This document shows, in pieces, positions 10,950 through 21,260 of a DNA stretch of 64,000 nucleotides. Position 1 is the stretch's first letter. Each line of letters starts with the position of its first letter. The DNA lies in contig OY755239.1 of assembly GCA_963576725.1 (NCBI GenBank), positions 56,259,640-56,323,639 on the forward strand, written 5' to 3'. The notes under the pieces were generated by a model, which was not told where the DNA came from, did not search any database, and saw only the letters and a program-made list of their open reading frames with translations. Position numbers and translations under genes: made by a program. This DNA comes from Azorinus chamasolen. Lineage: Eukaryota > Mollusca > Bivalvia > Cardiida > Solecurtidae.

Positions 10950-11184
10950 TTAACCCTTCGCTTGCTATTCACGTCAATATACCTACCTGTAAATAGTGAA
11001 GACCCAGATGAGACAGCTCCTGCAGGAGCTGTCTCATCAGGGTCTGCACTATTTACAAATTGATTGTGCAACCAGTGCACTCCACAGCAGTGATTGCACA
11101 GCGAAATAGATATATATAATTATACAACAGAGCATTGGTAAAGAAGGAGACATGTATTTTAAAATTCAGCAAGCGAAGGGTTAA
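10950..11184 (+). mobile_element. PB element inside PD (TTAA type)
   Basis: TTAACCCTTCGCTTGCTATT to AGCAAGCGAAGGGTTAA. Reference layout for PB: ACGTCAATATACCTACC, hairpin arm GTAAATAGTGAAGACCCAGA, dyad CAGCTCC-TGCA-GGAGCTG, mirror arm, then an asymmetric tail holding TGCACTCCACAGCAGTGATT and TTTTAAAATTCAGC. TTAA at both borders. Its hairpin creates a spurious open frame with the peptide SADPDETAPAGAV. Confidence 0.88.
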
Positions 11185-11220
11185 ATACAAATAATTGCGA
11201 ACTATTTCGGTTTTACTGTA

Positions 11221-11454
11221 TACGATTTAACAACACATTTTCTTATCGAAATATGTAGCAGTTGTTTATATTTTGATGATGATGTATTTTAAGAGCATCG
11301 TATTATATAATGAAGGATTCATTGTGTGTATGCCTGCATGAAAAAAAGATTCACGTTTAATAATGACCATTTATGGGTGAATTGTAACATTTTCAAGGGC
11401 TTTTGTCTTTTTGCTATGAAAAACAAACCCACATAGAATAAGATCTATATAATT
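11221..11454. other. No recognisable feature
   Basis: AT-rich filler between elements. Confidence 0.4.
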
Positions 11455-11567
11455 CCATAAGGAAACAGGACATACCCAGATCAGATGGATTCTACATGGG
11501 TCGTCTGATCTGGGTCTACTATGTTGGCAAAGGAGTACAAAAGTGTTTATATGAAGGAAATGGTTAA
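11455..11567. mobile_element. PC/PG hairpin with right end
   Basis: GGAAACAGGACATACCCAGATC, dyad TTCTACATGGGTC, right arm TCTGATCTGGGTCTACTATG and right end GAAGGAAATGGTTAA. Confidence 0.55.
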
Positions 11568-11799
11568 TGAAAGGGACAAATTATGTCCCAGTTCTGGTAT
11601 TGTGTATTGTTTCTACAGTCAAAACAGATAATAAAACCCCGACATATATAGAATTTAACGGCTGCATGTATGTATTCTATGCTGTCCCAAACCGTGTTTT
11701 GCATCATGATTTCAGCGTATCAGTTCTGCATTTATATTAAAACATGTCTGCCCAGTGCGTTATATAGTCTTGTTATTTGTTTCGGATACCATTCGCTAC

Positions 11800-12260
11800 C
11801 AAATAATACCGTCCGCAAAGTTGTCGCCTGCCACACCTTTCCTTCGTTTAATTTACTCCCAATGTCTTTCAAAAAACATTACCACAGTAACAGACACTTT
11901 GCATCCTGATGACTCGCCGAGGTATTTGGCATTTCATCTGGGTCCAAACTATTTGCCTAGGTAATCACAGATGCGACAATGGCAGCGAAACGATTTCGCT
12001 TAAAGATGTTCACACACTTCAGATACTTAGTACATGTACATGCTGATGTCTGCTTTAAGTTCTGCGATGACGTTCCTTCAATTTCTCTAAAATGTAAGTA
12101 TTAATTTTCTCCCAATATCTTTCAAAACCATTATCGCAGTGACAAACGCTTTCGATTCTGGTGAGACGTTCAGTTACTAAGCATCTCAAGTACAACCAAA
12201 CCGTTTGCAAATGTAATCACAGATTCGCCCATTGCAGATTCGTCCTGTGAATCGCTTTCC
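11800..12260. repeat. Two adjacent diverged PE-like copies
   Basis: Copy 1 (about 11800-11995) and copy 2 (about 12090-12250) share the order TCTTTCAAAA-ACATTACC, CAGTRACARAC, a PE core remnant, TAATCACAGATKCG and a CAGCGAA-type end. The intact relative is at 54776-54983. Confidence 0.55.
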
Positions 12261-12497
12261 GGCGACTTCGGATTTCAAATCATTCAAATGTATATGGGCA
12301 TGGTGTAAACGACACTAATTTATCGAAAACAGATTAATTGGGTATCACAGCAAAATGTAATATTTGCAAGACAACTGAACCTGGGATTGAATGTTTGCTT
12401 TTACCAGGGACGGTAGATGTGCATTTTGACTATTTAGTATATGAGAATGTACTGAATATGATATTTATTGTTTTCAAACAAACAAAACTTTCGATTT
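12261..12497 (+). other. Weak exon-like patch, unrecognised
   Basis: After an acceptor-like GGTATCACAG at about 12350 there is an open frame with a CxxC pair (KCNICKTTEPGIECL) for about 35 codons. No matching donor or neighbouring exon could be tied to it. Chance remains likely. Confidence 0.15.
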
Positions 12498-12945
12498 GTA
12501 CAGTGGAATCCCACTTCATCGACCACTAAATTAATAAAGAAAGTTGCCTATAAAAGCAAGTGATTGTTGAATGCAGACCGAGAGTAATATAAAGTAATAC
12601 AAAAAAGCACTTATAACAGTTTCTATTGCATAGGTTTCGTCCTGCTGCATTAACCCATTCCCTCATATTGAAGCCTTTTGACGCCTCTGTAAAAGTCACT
12701 TTTTGTAACCATTGTGATAAATAGAGCATTTGCTCTATAGGAGCAAATGCTCTATTTATCACAATGGTTTCAAAACTACGCACTTTTATTTTTGTCTAGT
12801 AAATGTTCCTTTTTGGTAGATTTATTCAAAGAAGTTGGATCTAAAATAGCCTACGATGTAATGGGTTAAGATACCACATGCATAAATGACCCAGAATTAG
12901 ACATATTTTGTGGTGATTTTAGAGGGTCTTTTCTACACGCCCCAG
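12498..12945. mobile_element. PD host element interrupted by PA
   Basis: The left side starts TACAGTGGAATCCC with the inner motif AGTGATTGTTGAATGCAG. The right side resumes after PA with GATACCACATGC. The right terminus (GATTTTAGAGGGTC) is worn. Confidence 0.6.
12650..12869 (+). mobile_element. PA element inserted at a PD TTAA
   Basis: The left junction reads CCTGCTGCA-TTAA-CCCATTCCC, the right junction AATGGG-TTAA-GATACCACATGC. Removing PA and one TTAA restores the PD mirror arm CCTGCATTAAGCTACCACC in type. The dyad GCTCTATAGGAGC is intact apart from one missing C. Confidence 0.88.
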
Positions 12946-13591
12946 CTCAGGATTTTCACCAGGTACACAAGTACCAAACGCTATGTTTTAGATAGTGAAT
13001 AATGTCTGTGCTGTATAGCAATATATTCAAGAGAATCTGGAATTAATCATAAATCAATGCAAGCACATAATAAAACTAAGTGTTGTAGAATTAATACTAC
13101 CTCCGCACGTTTTAGCCAGCTGTGACAACCACTGTAGATATGATGGCTGTAAACGGCATTGAGCCTTTGAATGAGGAGCATGCATGCACTGTTTTTGCAA
13201 ACAGTGTAGATCCAGATCAGATGAATTCTAAAAGAGAACTCTGATCAGGATCTGCACTGTGTGTCATTCCAAATCCTCTTTCAAGTTTGGTTGGACTCGA
13301 TAGATAAACACTCATGGGATATTCAACCCTGAAAATTCAACTCAATGCTAAGGTTGAAGAATGAACCCAGCCCCACAGTATAGTATCCAGAAGCTAAAGT
13401 CGTCTCATAATTGTATGCATAACATAATTTGAAATGTACAATAATATTCAATGATATAATAATATGTCGTATACTCTCACGACTGAGCCAAAGCATGAAC
13501 ACACATAATCTGCAATATAGTCATTATCAACAAGAAAATGACCTCTGAAATATATGTACATGTATGTGTTTGCTACTTTACCACTTAGAGC
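12946..13591. other. No gene; one MITE core
   Basis: A PC-like core lies at about 13193-13268 (GCAAACAGTGTAGATCCAGATC ... GATCAGGATCTGCACTGTG, dyad TTCTAAAAGAGAA). The rest is AT-rich sequence without exons. Confidence 0.45.
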
Positions 13592-13752
13592 TACAGTAGA
13601 CAATGTCTTAAGCGATCATCCATTTTTGAACAAAAATTTGTCTTAAAAACAAGGTGGTTGCTTAATGCAGAGCGTAATGCAGAGCTGCATTAAGCTACCA
13701 CATGCCTGAAAAGACCTCTTTTTAATGGTCACTTAAGACCGAATCTACTGTA
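13592..13752. mobile_element. PD element lacking its dyad centre
   Basis: TACAGTAGACAATGTCTTAAG to CTTAAGACCGAATCTACTGTA. Inner arms GTGGTTGCTTAATGCAGAG and CTGCATTAAGCTACCAC are nearly fused because the central hairpin is deleted. Confidence 0.85.
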
Positions 13753-13873
13753 ACTGTTAGTATCGCCATTACAATAGCGCTATTAGCTAAACGTTGAGCC
13801 TCTCAAGTATTATTATATGATACTATATAAGTAAACCCCCTCTAAATTGGAATTCTAAGAATTCTAAGAAGAA

Positions 13874-14127
13874 TTAACTCTTCTCTTGCTGAATTTGAAA
13901 ATACATTCATTTCTCCTTCTTTACCCATGTCCTGTTATATAATTACATATAGCTTCACTGTGTACAAGTATTTCGCTGTGCAATCACTGCTGTGGAGTGC
14001 ACTAGTTACCCAATCAACTTGTAAATAGTGCAGACCCTGATGAGACAGCTCCTGCAGGAGCTGTCTCATCTGGGTATTCACTATTTACAGGTAGGTATAT
14101 TGACGTGAATAGCAAGCGAAGGGTTAA
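13874..14127 (-). mobile_element. PB element, reverse
   Basis: TTAACTCTTCTCTTGCTGAA to AGCAAGCGAAGGGTTAA, with perfect dyad ACAGCTCCTGCAGGAGCTGT. Confidence 0.88.
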
Positions 14128-14284
14128 GATATTGACTGTGTACATGGTTTATAAATATCAATGCCTAATGTTTGTTTTCTACTCTCCGTTAATGTCAAAC
14201 ATGTTGTAAGAAGTATTTAAAATTGCCATAACCTATAACACTTGTCAACCTGCATGGTTTGAATCGAAATGAAATGTATTACTG

Positions 14285-14391
14285 ACCAACATATCACTTG
14301 AGCAGCTATAATGGTTGTAGATATTTATATAAAGACGATGTATTATGTACAAGTCTAAATAAAATATTGTTATGTTCTGTTCTGTTCTGTT
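14285..14391 (+). mobile_element. Possible non-LTR retrotransposon 3' end
   Basis: The sequence closes with CTAAATAAAATATTG and a short tandem (TTCTG)n, the usual kind of 3' tail for 5'-truncated non-LTR copies. No coding part remains. Confidence 0.35.
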
Positions 14392-14584
14392 AAAGTCACT
14401 TTAGAATGTAAAAATACTAATAAATCTTTTTTGTAGTCTTGGTTTACGGAAACGCTTGATAACTGATACATATAATTGGCCTTAGTAACACATACCAATT
14501 CATTCTTATATCAAACGTATTGCTTTCCTACTATGAAAATAAAACCGACCATTACGGAGATAATATTCTCTATGCTTCACTATT

Positions 14585-14660
14585 TCACGGCCAATGCCCT
14601 CAAAATACGCTGCGACAAAAAGTGCGGCCCCAGATCCGACGACGCCTTTTTAGCGCCTGT
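14585..14660. mobile_element. PI half-core
   Basis: GCGACAAAAAGTGCGGCCCC and AGATCCGACGACGCC match the left arm of the PI hairpin (compare 33839-34084). The mirror arm is absent, and PC begins right after. Confidence 0.4.
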
Positions 14661-14896
14661 CTAACCCTTTCCCTAATATAAACGTGTTTTCACGTATCTG
14701 CAAACAGAGTAGACCCTGAAGGAGCCGTCTGATCAGGGTCTGCTCTGTTTGCTACAAATGCAATTTGATAGACCTATTTTTTGTTCCTAAAATGGCTGCA
14801 AGTTTCCACCTTCCACATCTCATTATAAGTATTTTGTCCATGAATATTCAGTAGGTATTGAAATTTGAAATAAACATAGAACAGGGAAAGGGTTAA
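14661..14896 (-). mobile_element. PC element at a PD TTAA
   Basis: CTAACCCTTTCCC to GGGAAAGGGTTAA. The hairpin lacks half its left arm (CCCTGA joined to AGGAGCCGTC). The right junction GGGTTAA-GCGACCATTC continues straight into PD sequence. Confidence 0.8.
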
Positions 14897-15091
14897 GCGA
14901 CCATTCATTTATTGATCTTATGACTCTTATAAAGCAGACGGTTGTTTAATGCAAGGCAAAAGCAACGCAGAAAGCTCTACTGGATGATTTCTGCATTACT
15001 TTTTACCTGCATTAAGCAACCACCTGCCTTACAGACCCATAATTATACATGTACCTCGTTTTGATGGCCGCTTAAGACAAGTTCTACTGTA
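14897..15091. mobile_element. PD element, left TIR displaced by PC
   Basis: From GCGACCATTCATTTATTGA through hairpin arms GCAGACGGTTGTTTAATGCA and GCATTAAGCAACCACCTGCC to TTCTACTGTA. The dyad reads GAAAGCTCTACTGGATGATT, which is degraded on the right. Confidence 0.75.
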
Positions 15092-15371
15092 CAATTATCT
15101 GAATGCCTTGTTTTACCGAGCTGTTTATAACAAAATTGCATTGCGGATGACAATTAGAAATTTGGCACCGACAAATTTAAGATATCAAACAAGTTGATTG
15201 CGATTCCATTTCCATTCCTCAGAGACAAACAAAATTAACGGACTTGAAAACGGTCACATTCATCCCTATAATTCATATCAGTTAACTGCATAATACCCTG
15301 TTGGCTGATAATGTCACATGCCAGTTGTTGCGTTACCTATCGTGAGACTGATACGGAAAATTAATCACAAT
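15092..15371. other. No recognisable feature
   Basis: AT-rich sequence. No exon or element ends seen. Confidence 0.4.
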
Positions 15372-15584
15372 TTAACCCTTACTGTGCGGGAACCAAGTAT
15401 ACCAGGCCTTGAAAAAAAGTGTTGATCCATATCAGAGGGACCACGAGAGCGATAGTTGATCAGGATCTGCACTGTTTGTTCCTATAACCACTTCATTCTG
15501 TGACGAAATTAGATAAAAGATTTTGCTTATTGATATTCAGATAGAGGGTAATCAGTTTTAATTATTCAGCAAGTTAAAGGTCAA
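15372..15584. mobile_element. PF palindromic element (TTAA type)
   Basis: Starts TTAACCCTTACTGTGCGGGA. The core AGTGTTGATCCATATCAGAG and mirror GATCAGGATCTGCACTGTTTG surround a worn dyad. The right end is indistinct. Confidence 0.6.
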
Positions 15585-15935
15585 GCTCAACAACAAAAGG
15601 TTTATTAAAGCAATAATCGGAAAATAAATACCCACGTCATGCAGAGACATATCATGTTATACAGAATGTAACGTTTGATCAGAGGTTATAGCTTTATTAC
15701 TGTGTAATATTATCGATAAAAGATATATCATACGGAAGTAATTGCAATTGTTTATTTTATAGTCTGTTATAAAGTTATTGAATTTTTAATGGGATGTTAT
15801 TATGATATAAAGGAGACAAACATATCACAAACAAACACAATGAAGATTTCTCGGCAAAATGGAAAGACTGGGACATAAAGACATTTGTTAGGATGAGTTT
15901 CCTGAGCATGTGTTCGTTAGTAGTTTTAAGCCATT
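15585..15935. other. No recognisable gene
   Basis: AT-rich sequence with no element ends or splice-bounded frames seen. Confidence 0.4.
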
Positions 15936-16145
15936 ACCTCATATGCTATTTTTAGATACAACCTCTTTGAATAAATCTTCCAAAAAGGAGCATTGACTAG
16001 AGAAAAGTAAAATTTGTAGATCGAAACCATTGTGATAAATAGAGCATTTGCTCCTATAGGAGCAAATGCTCTATTTATCACAATGGTTTCACAAAGTGAC
16101 TTTTACCGAGTCGTCAAAAGTCGTCAATATGAGGGAATGGTTTAA
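15936..16145 (-). mobile_element. PA element, reverse
   Basis: TTAAGCCATTACCTCATATG to GAGGGAATGGTTTAA, with perfect dyad TTTGCTCCTATAGGAGCAAA. Confidence 0.87.
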
Positions 16146-16300
16146 ACCAGTCAAAACGATATCCTAATAAAATGGCATCATAGTTTATTTGTTCCAAATT
16201 AAGAAAGTCTCTAAGGCAAGAAATGGAATTAAAAAGCTAGATTTATGCACAATGCCCCCAAATCTATGATTCAGATTAAGTTTGCCAAATCTAACGGTAT

Positions 16301-16513
16301 TACAGTAAAACCTGTTTTAAGCGGCCATCAAGAAGATGTCTAATTATGGGTCTGTAAGACATGTGGCAGCTTAATGCAGGTCAAAAGTAATGCAGAAAGC
16401 TCCTATAGGAACTGTCTGTATTGCCTTTGCCCTGTATTAAGCAATCACCTGCTTTTAAAGACATACATCTATGTTCAATAAATGACTGGCCGCTTAAGAC
16501 AGAATTAACTGTA
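16301..16513. mobile_element. PD element, complete
   Basis: TACAGTAAAACCTGTTTTAAG to CTTAAGACAGAATTAACTGTA, with arms GTGGCAGCTTAATGCAGG and CTGTATTAAGCAATCACCTGC. The dyad GAAAGCTCCTATAGGAAC lost some pairing. Confidence 0.85.
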
Positions 16514-16782
16514 TACTTATTGTTCCTTATAATAAAGTCAATTCCATAAGACTCGCGAGAAGAGTACAACATCATGCTATAAAACAGAGGTTTAGACATT
16601 TTGAGGTATCATTTTCACATACAAGTTAAATTCAAAATCATGTTTGTGATTATAGAACAGAACATCACTAACCTTTTAATTATAACGTAAATCAAATATC
16701 GGTTAATATTTTTAAAAAGACTACAATGCAAATCATTGAATTACAACAATTACTTTTTACTAATATGTTTAAGGTATGAACC

Positions 16783-16977
16783 TCAAATCTGCCATGCATT
16801 CAGTAGCAATACAACGTGTGCAACGTATTGTAGACTGGCTATTATGATTGGAGGTATAATTCTGAATGCGCGAAATGATTTTAACCCTTCGGACAGTATA
16901 TTCAAAACATGGCCAGAAGAGTTCTTGTATCTATACTTTAACATGTAGGTCTCCGTCTCCGAGAACCAGTTGAAGTT
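16783..16977 (-). CDS. Unrecognised gene, candidate terminal exon
   Basis: Minus-strand exon candidate. The acceptor is TTGTTTATTTCAG, with a good pyrimidine tract, followed in phase 0 by AACTTCAACTGG. The peptide starts NFNWFSETETYM, runs 64 residues and stops at TGA (16783-16785). A hydrophobic stretch near its end (IIPPIIIASLQYVAHVVLLL) could be a membrane segment. The phase matches the exon at 17220-17305 across a 242-bp intron with a strong donor. The first dozen codons look most gene-like. The exon might instead end early at a weaker donor (TTAAA|GTATAG), leaving the rest as read-through. Family not recognised; function unknown. Confidence 0.5.
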   Translation of the reverse strand, partial: NFNWFSETETYMLKYRYKNSSGHVLNILSEGLKSFRAFRIIPPIIIASLQYVAHVVLLLNAWQI

Positions 16978-17219
16978 CTGAAATAAACAATTAAACAAAT
17001 ATTCAAATGGTTGTCCTGACAACAATGGTTGCATATATATACATATCTTCAAACCTTCGTTATAGTTATGCTTTGTATAACTTATATATCTTACCAGTGG
17101 CTCCATTTAAATATTACATGTACATATAATATTCTAGTTAACTTTAAAACAATGCTTGACACATTAACAATAATCTAAATAAAACAATAGTACAGTGGCA
17201 CAATACATTTCCAACTCAC

Positions 17220-17305
17220 CAAGATATCTGGTATCGTGAACCAATCGTTCTCACACTCTCTCTGTCTGTGCTGGTGCTCTGGTGACTCGCCAGGTGCAGG
17301 TGATA
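17220..17305 (-). CDS. Unrecognised gene, internal exon
   Basis: An 86-bp minus-strand exon candidate bounded by acceptor GTTAATTGTTACAG and a near-consensus donor CTTG|GTGAGT. It is less AT-rich than its surroundings. It contributes two bases of a split codon and then SPAPGESPEHQH...CENDWFTIPDIL (28 codons), ending in phase 0, which fits the following exon. The middle is polar (His, Gln, Arg, Glu) and the end is hydrophobic. No known domain recognised. The split phase also fits the short exon proposed at 17510. Confidence 0.55.
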
Positions 17306-17509
17306 CTGTAACAATTAACTTCATTAGCATTCGGTTTGTAAAGTGAATAAATAAGTTATCATCCATGACAGTCGAAAGTAATTTCAAAGAAAGAATAGAA
17401 ATGGCGCGAATAAACCGAAAGTTCGTCTCTCCTAATTTCAGTCGAGATATCGATAAAAACCAATATACCCGTGGAAATAAGTAACCAACGACAACAATAA
17501 ATACCTTAC

Positions 17510-17533
17510 CTAATGAATCCTTCCTTCCAAAAC
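17510..17533 (-). CDS. Unrecognised gene, possible short upstream exon
   Basis: The donor ATTCATTAG|GTAAGG is strong. The frame before it reads GFGRKDSL and leaves one base over, giving GTA (Val) when joined to the exon at 17220-17305. The acceptor is uncertain: CTTAG before GTTTTGG, with a poor pyrimidine tract. The open frame extends about 16 codons further upstream before a stop, so the true 5' border may differ. Confidence 0.3.
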   Translation of the reverse strand, partial: VLEGRIH

Positions 17534-17745
17534 CTAAGTCTAATTTAATTAAAGTATATAATTCAATGAAATGTGATGTTATTCAGTTGATGACAGCTCA
17601 AGAAATGAACGTTTTAATGACAACCGGAACTATAATAACTAAAACCTGAGCCGAATTACAAAACCCGAAAAAGACCGCAAATTACACCGAGTCACATGAT
17701 GGATGGAATAAACCATTATAGGGGTGTGGTAAAACATTTGAATGC

Positions 17746-17880
17746 AGTACAATCTGTCTTAAACGGCCATCAAAACAAAGTCTAAGTATGGGTCTGTGGG
17801 TTTCTATGTTACTTTTGCCCTGCGTTAAGCAATGACCTGTTTTAAGACTCCCGTGGTCAATAAATGAATGACAGTTTATA
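17746..17880. mobile_element. PD element, left arm truncated
   Basis: TACAATCTGTCTTAAACGGCC at the left, then ACTTTTGCCCTGCGTTAAGC and GACCTGTTTTAAGAC. The left inner arm and dyad are missing. Confidence 0.6.
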
Positions 17881-18079
17881 TTGAATACAAGTACATATCT
17901 CTAAATTCCTCTAAAAATGTGCAACAACCACCTTGCTGATCCCGTTATTGACTATTGACTATACCAGGTCAAATTTACCATTATCAATGTCATATTATAA
18001 TGATAAATTATTACAAAGGAATACTCTTGGGGCGTATACATATAGCATACGAACTGGCGGCAATTCTCTAGATGCGAGC

Positions 18080-18290
18080 TACAGTAAAAACTCCATTATA
18101 CACATGTACGAACACTGAAATACGTATCATTATTGATCTTTAACACACGTGACCGCTTAATGCAGGGTGAAAATCATACAGAAAGCTTCTCTAGGAGCTT
18201 TCTGCATGACTTTCATCCTGCATTAAGCAGCCACCTGCCAACAAAGATATAAATTCTTCATTACTGAGATTTCGTAGTATCGAAGTTTAA
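18080..18290. mobile_element. PD element
   Basis: TACAGTAAAAACTCC at the left. A fine hairpin GTGACCGCTTAATGCAGGG ... GAAAGCTTCTCTAGGAGCTTTC ... CCTGCATTAAGCAGCCACC. The right TIR is worn. Confidence 0.75.
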
Positions 18291-18310
18291 CTAAACGCAT
18301 TGTATCTCAT

Positions 18311-18482
18311 TTAACCCTTTACCGGTTGCAAGAAAATGACATGAATATTTATTATCCGTGTCAGATCCGTTATAATTCCATAAGCATACAGATAGGAAGG
18401 CTACTTTAGGAACCGTCTGATCATCGTGTCGGTTGTTTGCAAAAGCTTTAAAAAGCGTTTTTATGAAGGAAAACATTAATTA
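18311..18482. mobile_element. PG element, diverged
   Basis: TTAACCCTTTACCGGTTGCA at the left, interior ATGAATATTTATTATCC, core GCATACAGATAGGAAGGC, mirror GTCTGATCATCGTGTC, right end GAAGGAAAACATTAA. Confidence 0.55.
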
Positions 18483-18607
18483 ACACTAATTTATTGCACC
18501 CAACTGGTATTTCACTGAGACGACTATTGAACTCACTCCAGTATAGTGTTGAGGTATTTGACTGACAGAAAATGCGACTGTGACTTTTGACATTCAATGA
18601 TCTTCAT

Positions 18608-18664
18608 TAACCCTTCCCTTCATATAAAGGCGTTTTCATACATCTGCAAACAGAGTAGACACCT
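18608..18664. mobile_element. PC left fragment
   Basis: TTAACCCTTCCCTTCATATA to GCAAACAGAGTAGACACC, where it breaks off before the dyad. Confidence 0.6.
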
Positions 18665-18959
18665 TGGAATATAAAACTATCAGATACATGCCTAAACAAT
18701 AAGCTGTCGCAAAGTATCTAAACATGCGTATGTAGGGTCCCAGTTTTTCCATGATCATATTCTTAATTTGTCATCACATTCTTCTCAGACTGTTCTCAGA
18801 TTCTGAGAAGAGTATGACCGGTGCCGGAATTTCATGTGAATCGAACTGACATTCTTCCCATATCGCCTTTATTTAGAACAATGTGGTCACATGAGTTTTG
18901 TTTGTTTGTTTGTGTTGATTAAAGTCCGTTTCTGTTCACTATGGGCTAATTGGACGCCC

Positions 18960-19548
<589 letters not shown>

Positions 19549-19763
19549 AACAACCCTTTGGCGGCTAAGCGCGATCCGGCTGGCATTTGCAAACAGCTTG
19601 GATCCAGATGAGACGCCGAGTAACTCGGCGTCTCATCAGGATTCAAGCTGTTTGATACACGGTCGACAGTAATTGAAAAAATCTTGAACGAATCGGAAGT
19701 CAGTAAAAACTGTAGCAGATTAGAATTTAAGTAGACCCCGTTTTTCCGCAGGCTAAGGGCTTA
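19549..19763. mobile_element. PE palindromic element
   Basis: Reference PE copy. Left flank CCTTTGGCGGCTAAGCGCG, hairpin GCAAACAGCTTGGATCCAGA, dyad GACGCCGAGTAACTCGGCGTC, mirror GGATTCAAGCTGTTTGATAC, right end GCAGGCTAAGGGCTTAA. TTAA is clear at the right border only. Confidence 0.75.
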
Positions 19764-19827
19764 ATGTTTAGAAGGATTAAAAATTAATACAGTGAATCTA
19801 TACTGACAAGTGTGTACACATAACGCC

Positions 19828-20037
19828 ATAACCCTTTTCAATGTGGGCACACTAATGTCACTTTGTAGAAAAGTGTAGACCCAGATGAGAGGACCCGTTG
19901 AAGAGTCCTCTCATCAATGTCTGCACTGTTTATCATGCTACACCTTTCTTTACAATAAGTCCCTGAATAATCACGGTAAGCGTTATCTGTTTTGAAATTT
20001 GGAATAGCCTATTTGAAAATACAGTGTTGAAAGGGAA
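19828..20037. mobile_element. PF palindromic element
   Basis: ATAACCCTTTTCAATGTGGG to GTGTTGAAAGGGAAAAC. Hairpin AAAGTGTAGACCCAGATGAG, dyad AGGACCCGTTGAAGAGTCCT, mirror TCATCAATGTCTGCACTG. Confidence 0.7.
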
Positions 20038-20272
20038 AACAACCGTAAAAGTCCTCAATAAAATGTCACATGATCTAGTTAGTCAGATTTGAATAAGAGC
20101 AACCAGATACAATCAAACTAACACAACATCTTAGCGAGTTATTGGTATTGTATTCGTGATATATCATTGCGTTAATTGATGACGAAGGGCATATTAGTAA
20201 CAAATAAATTGCATTTTTAACTGCGAAACGGCAGCCAACTTAACGCTGCCGTCATCTGCCTCGTGATTAAGC

Positions 20273-20344
20273 GGGGATGTGGCTCAGTGGTAGGGCGTTT
20301 GCTTTGCACGTGAAAGGCCCCGGGTTCGATACCCGGCATATCCA
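20273..20344 (+). tRNA. tRNA-Ala(UGC)
   Basis: A 72-nt intronless cloverleaf. The A box TGGCTCAGTGG follows the acceptor strand GGGGATG. The anticodon TGC at 20305-20307 sits in loop TTTGCAC. The T arm CCGGG-TTCGATA-CCCGG pairs perfectly, and the discriminator is A. The acceptor stem keeps the G3:U70 wobble pair, the classical identity mark read by alanyl-tRNA synthetase, but has a G4:A69 mismatch. A T6 tract lies nine bases downstream. It sits among transposons, so it could be a functional gene or a slightly decayed copy. Confidence 0.93.
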
Positions 20345-20352
20345 TGTATTTG

Positions 20353-20358
20353 TTTTTT
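20353..20358 (+). terminator. RNA polymerase III terminator of tRNA-Ala
   Basis: A run of six T follows the tRNA 3' end by nine bases, as expected for pol III termination. Confidence 0.75.
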
Positions 20359-20799
20359 ACATGGACCATTACTTCACATTCTTCATATCCAGCTGCTCCT
20401 CATATGGACTTTGATTTGATTTTGGTTTTTAACTTTACCATTCATCTCTACAAAATCATTTCCCTTAAGAAAACGAAACGTTAGACTAATCTGACATACT
20501 CTTGTGATGCTTTGGTGTATGTCTGAGAAGTCTTCAATTTTGCTGAGGGTTCTGCACAGAGCAAGTGCTAATACACCCGTTTTCTGCATTCAAAGGGTTA
20601 AATGATATTCTTACATATTGATTTGAATCAACCTAATTTATTTCTTTTACCATTTACTAAATGATTAGCCATGTAACTTTATGGATATTTTATCATGGTA
20701 TAATTTCTTATTACCCTCAGACAGACAAACATAGGCAAGTGGTGAAGACCCAGACCAAACTGTTCCGGAAGACGATTGATCAAAGTCCTCACTACTTGC
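20359..20799. other. No gene; one decayed hairpin core
   Basis: GGCAAGTGGTGAAGACCCAGAC and mirror AGTCCTCACTACTTGC at about 20733-20800 form a PB/PF-style hairpin with dyad TGTTCCGGAAGACG. No termini seen. Confidence 0.45.
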
Positions 20800-21008
20800 T
20801 ATTACAATTAAACCCTCTTAATCGGACGTTTACTTTAGTATAAATAATAGTCTTCGAGACAGGTGGCAGTTTAATGCAGGGTGTGAGTAATTTAGAAAGT
20901 TCCTCTAGGAGCTTTCTGCCAGACTTTCATCCTGCATTTAGCAGCCACCTGCCTAAAAGTATCTAAGTTATTCTCTACTAGATTTCCGGTTTAGAGGGTT
21001 TTACTGTA
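20800..21008. mobile_element. PD element, GGAATTC-TIR subtype
   Basis: Left side AAACCCTCTTAATCGG, hairpin CAGGTGGCAGTTTAATGCAG, dyad GTTCCTCTAGGAGC, mirror CATTTAGCAGCCACCTGCC, right end GGTTTAGAGGGTTTTACTGTA. Confidence 0.78.
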
Positions 21009-21154
21009 TATAGTGCAAAGCTGAATTATCCAGCTTTTTAAATGGACGGGGAGGAGAAACTCGGTGTCGGAATATTTAGAGTAAATATGATATGAATACA
21101 GCAATATTTGACTATGACAGAAACTGTAGAATCCTCAGATCTATTTATTCCACA

Positions 21155-21260
21155 AGCATTCAGAGCAGACCCTGATCAGACAGATCATGCAGAAGCTGTC
21201 TTATCTGGATATACTCCGCTTGTTTACAATTGTTTTGCAACTCGTGTAAGTGAATGGTTG
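21155..21260. mobile_element. PC hairpin core
   Basis: GCATTCAGAGCAGACCCTGATC with mirror TTATCTGGATATACTCCGC around CATGCAGAAG. Ends worn. Confidence 0.5.

Larger units (their letters stand above)
10610..11220. mobile_element. PD host element with two inserted elements
   Basis: Starts TACAGTAAAA and ends CGGTTTTACTGTA. The PD interior is cut twice: by PA inside its left inner arm and by PB after CAACCTGTC-TTAA. The remaining PD pieces (CAGGGTGAAAGTAATGCAGA, CACCCTGCATTAAG) are in the expected order. Confidence 0.75.

Noticed and set aside
10826..11080. Frame with HWLHNQFVNSADPDETAP as a conserved protein
   Set aside because: It lies wholly in PA, PD and PB elements and recurs wherever PB or PC is present.
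13990..14090. CTGATGAGA in PB and PE arms as a hammerhead ribozyme core
   Set aside because: The conserved GAAA strand and cleavage triplet are not in the required places; the bases simply pair with the mirror arm.
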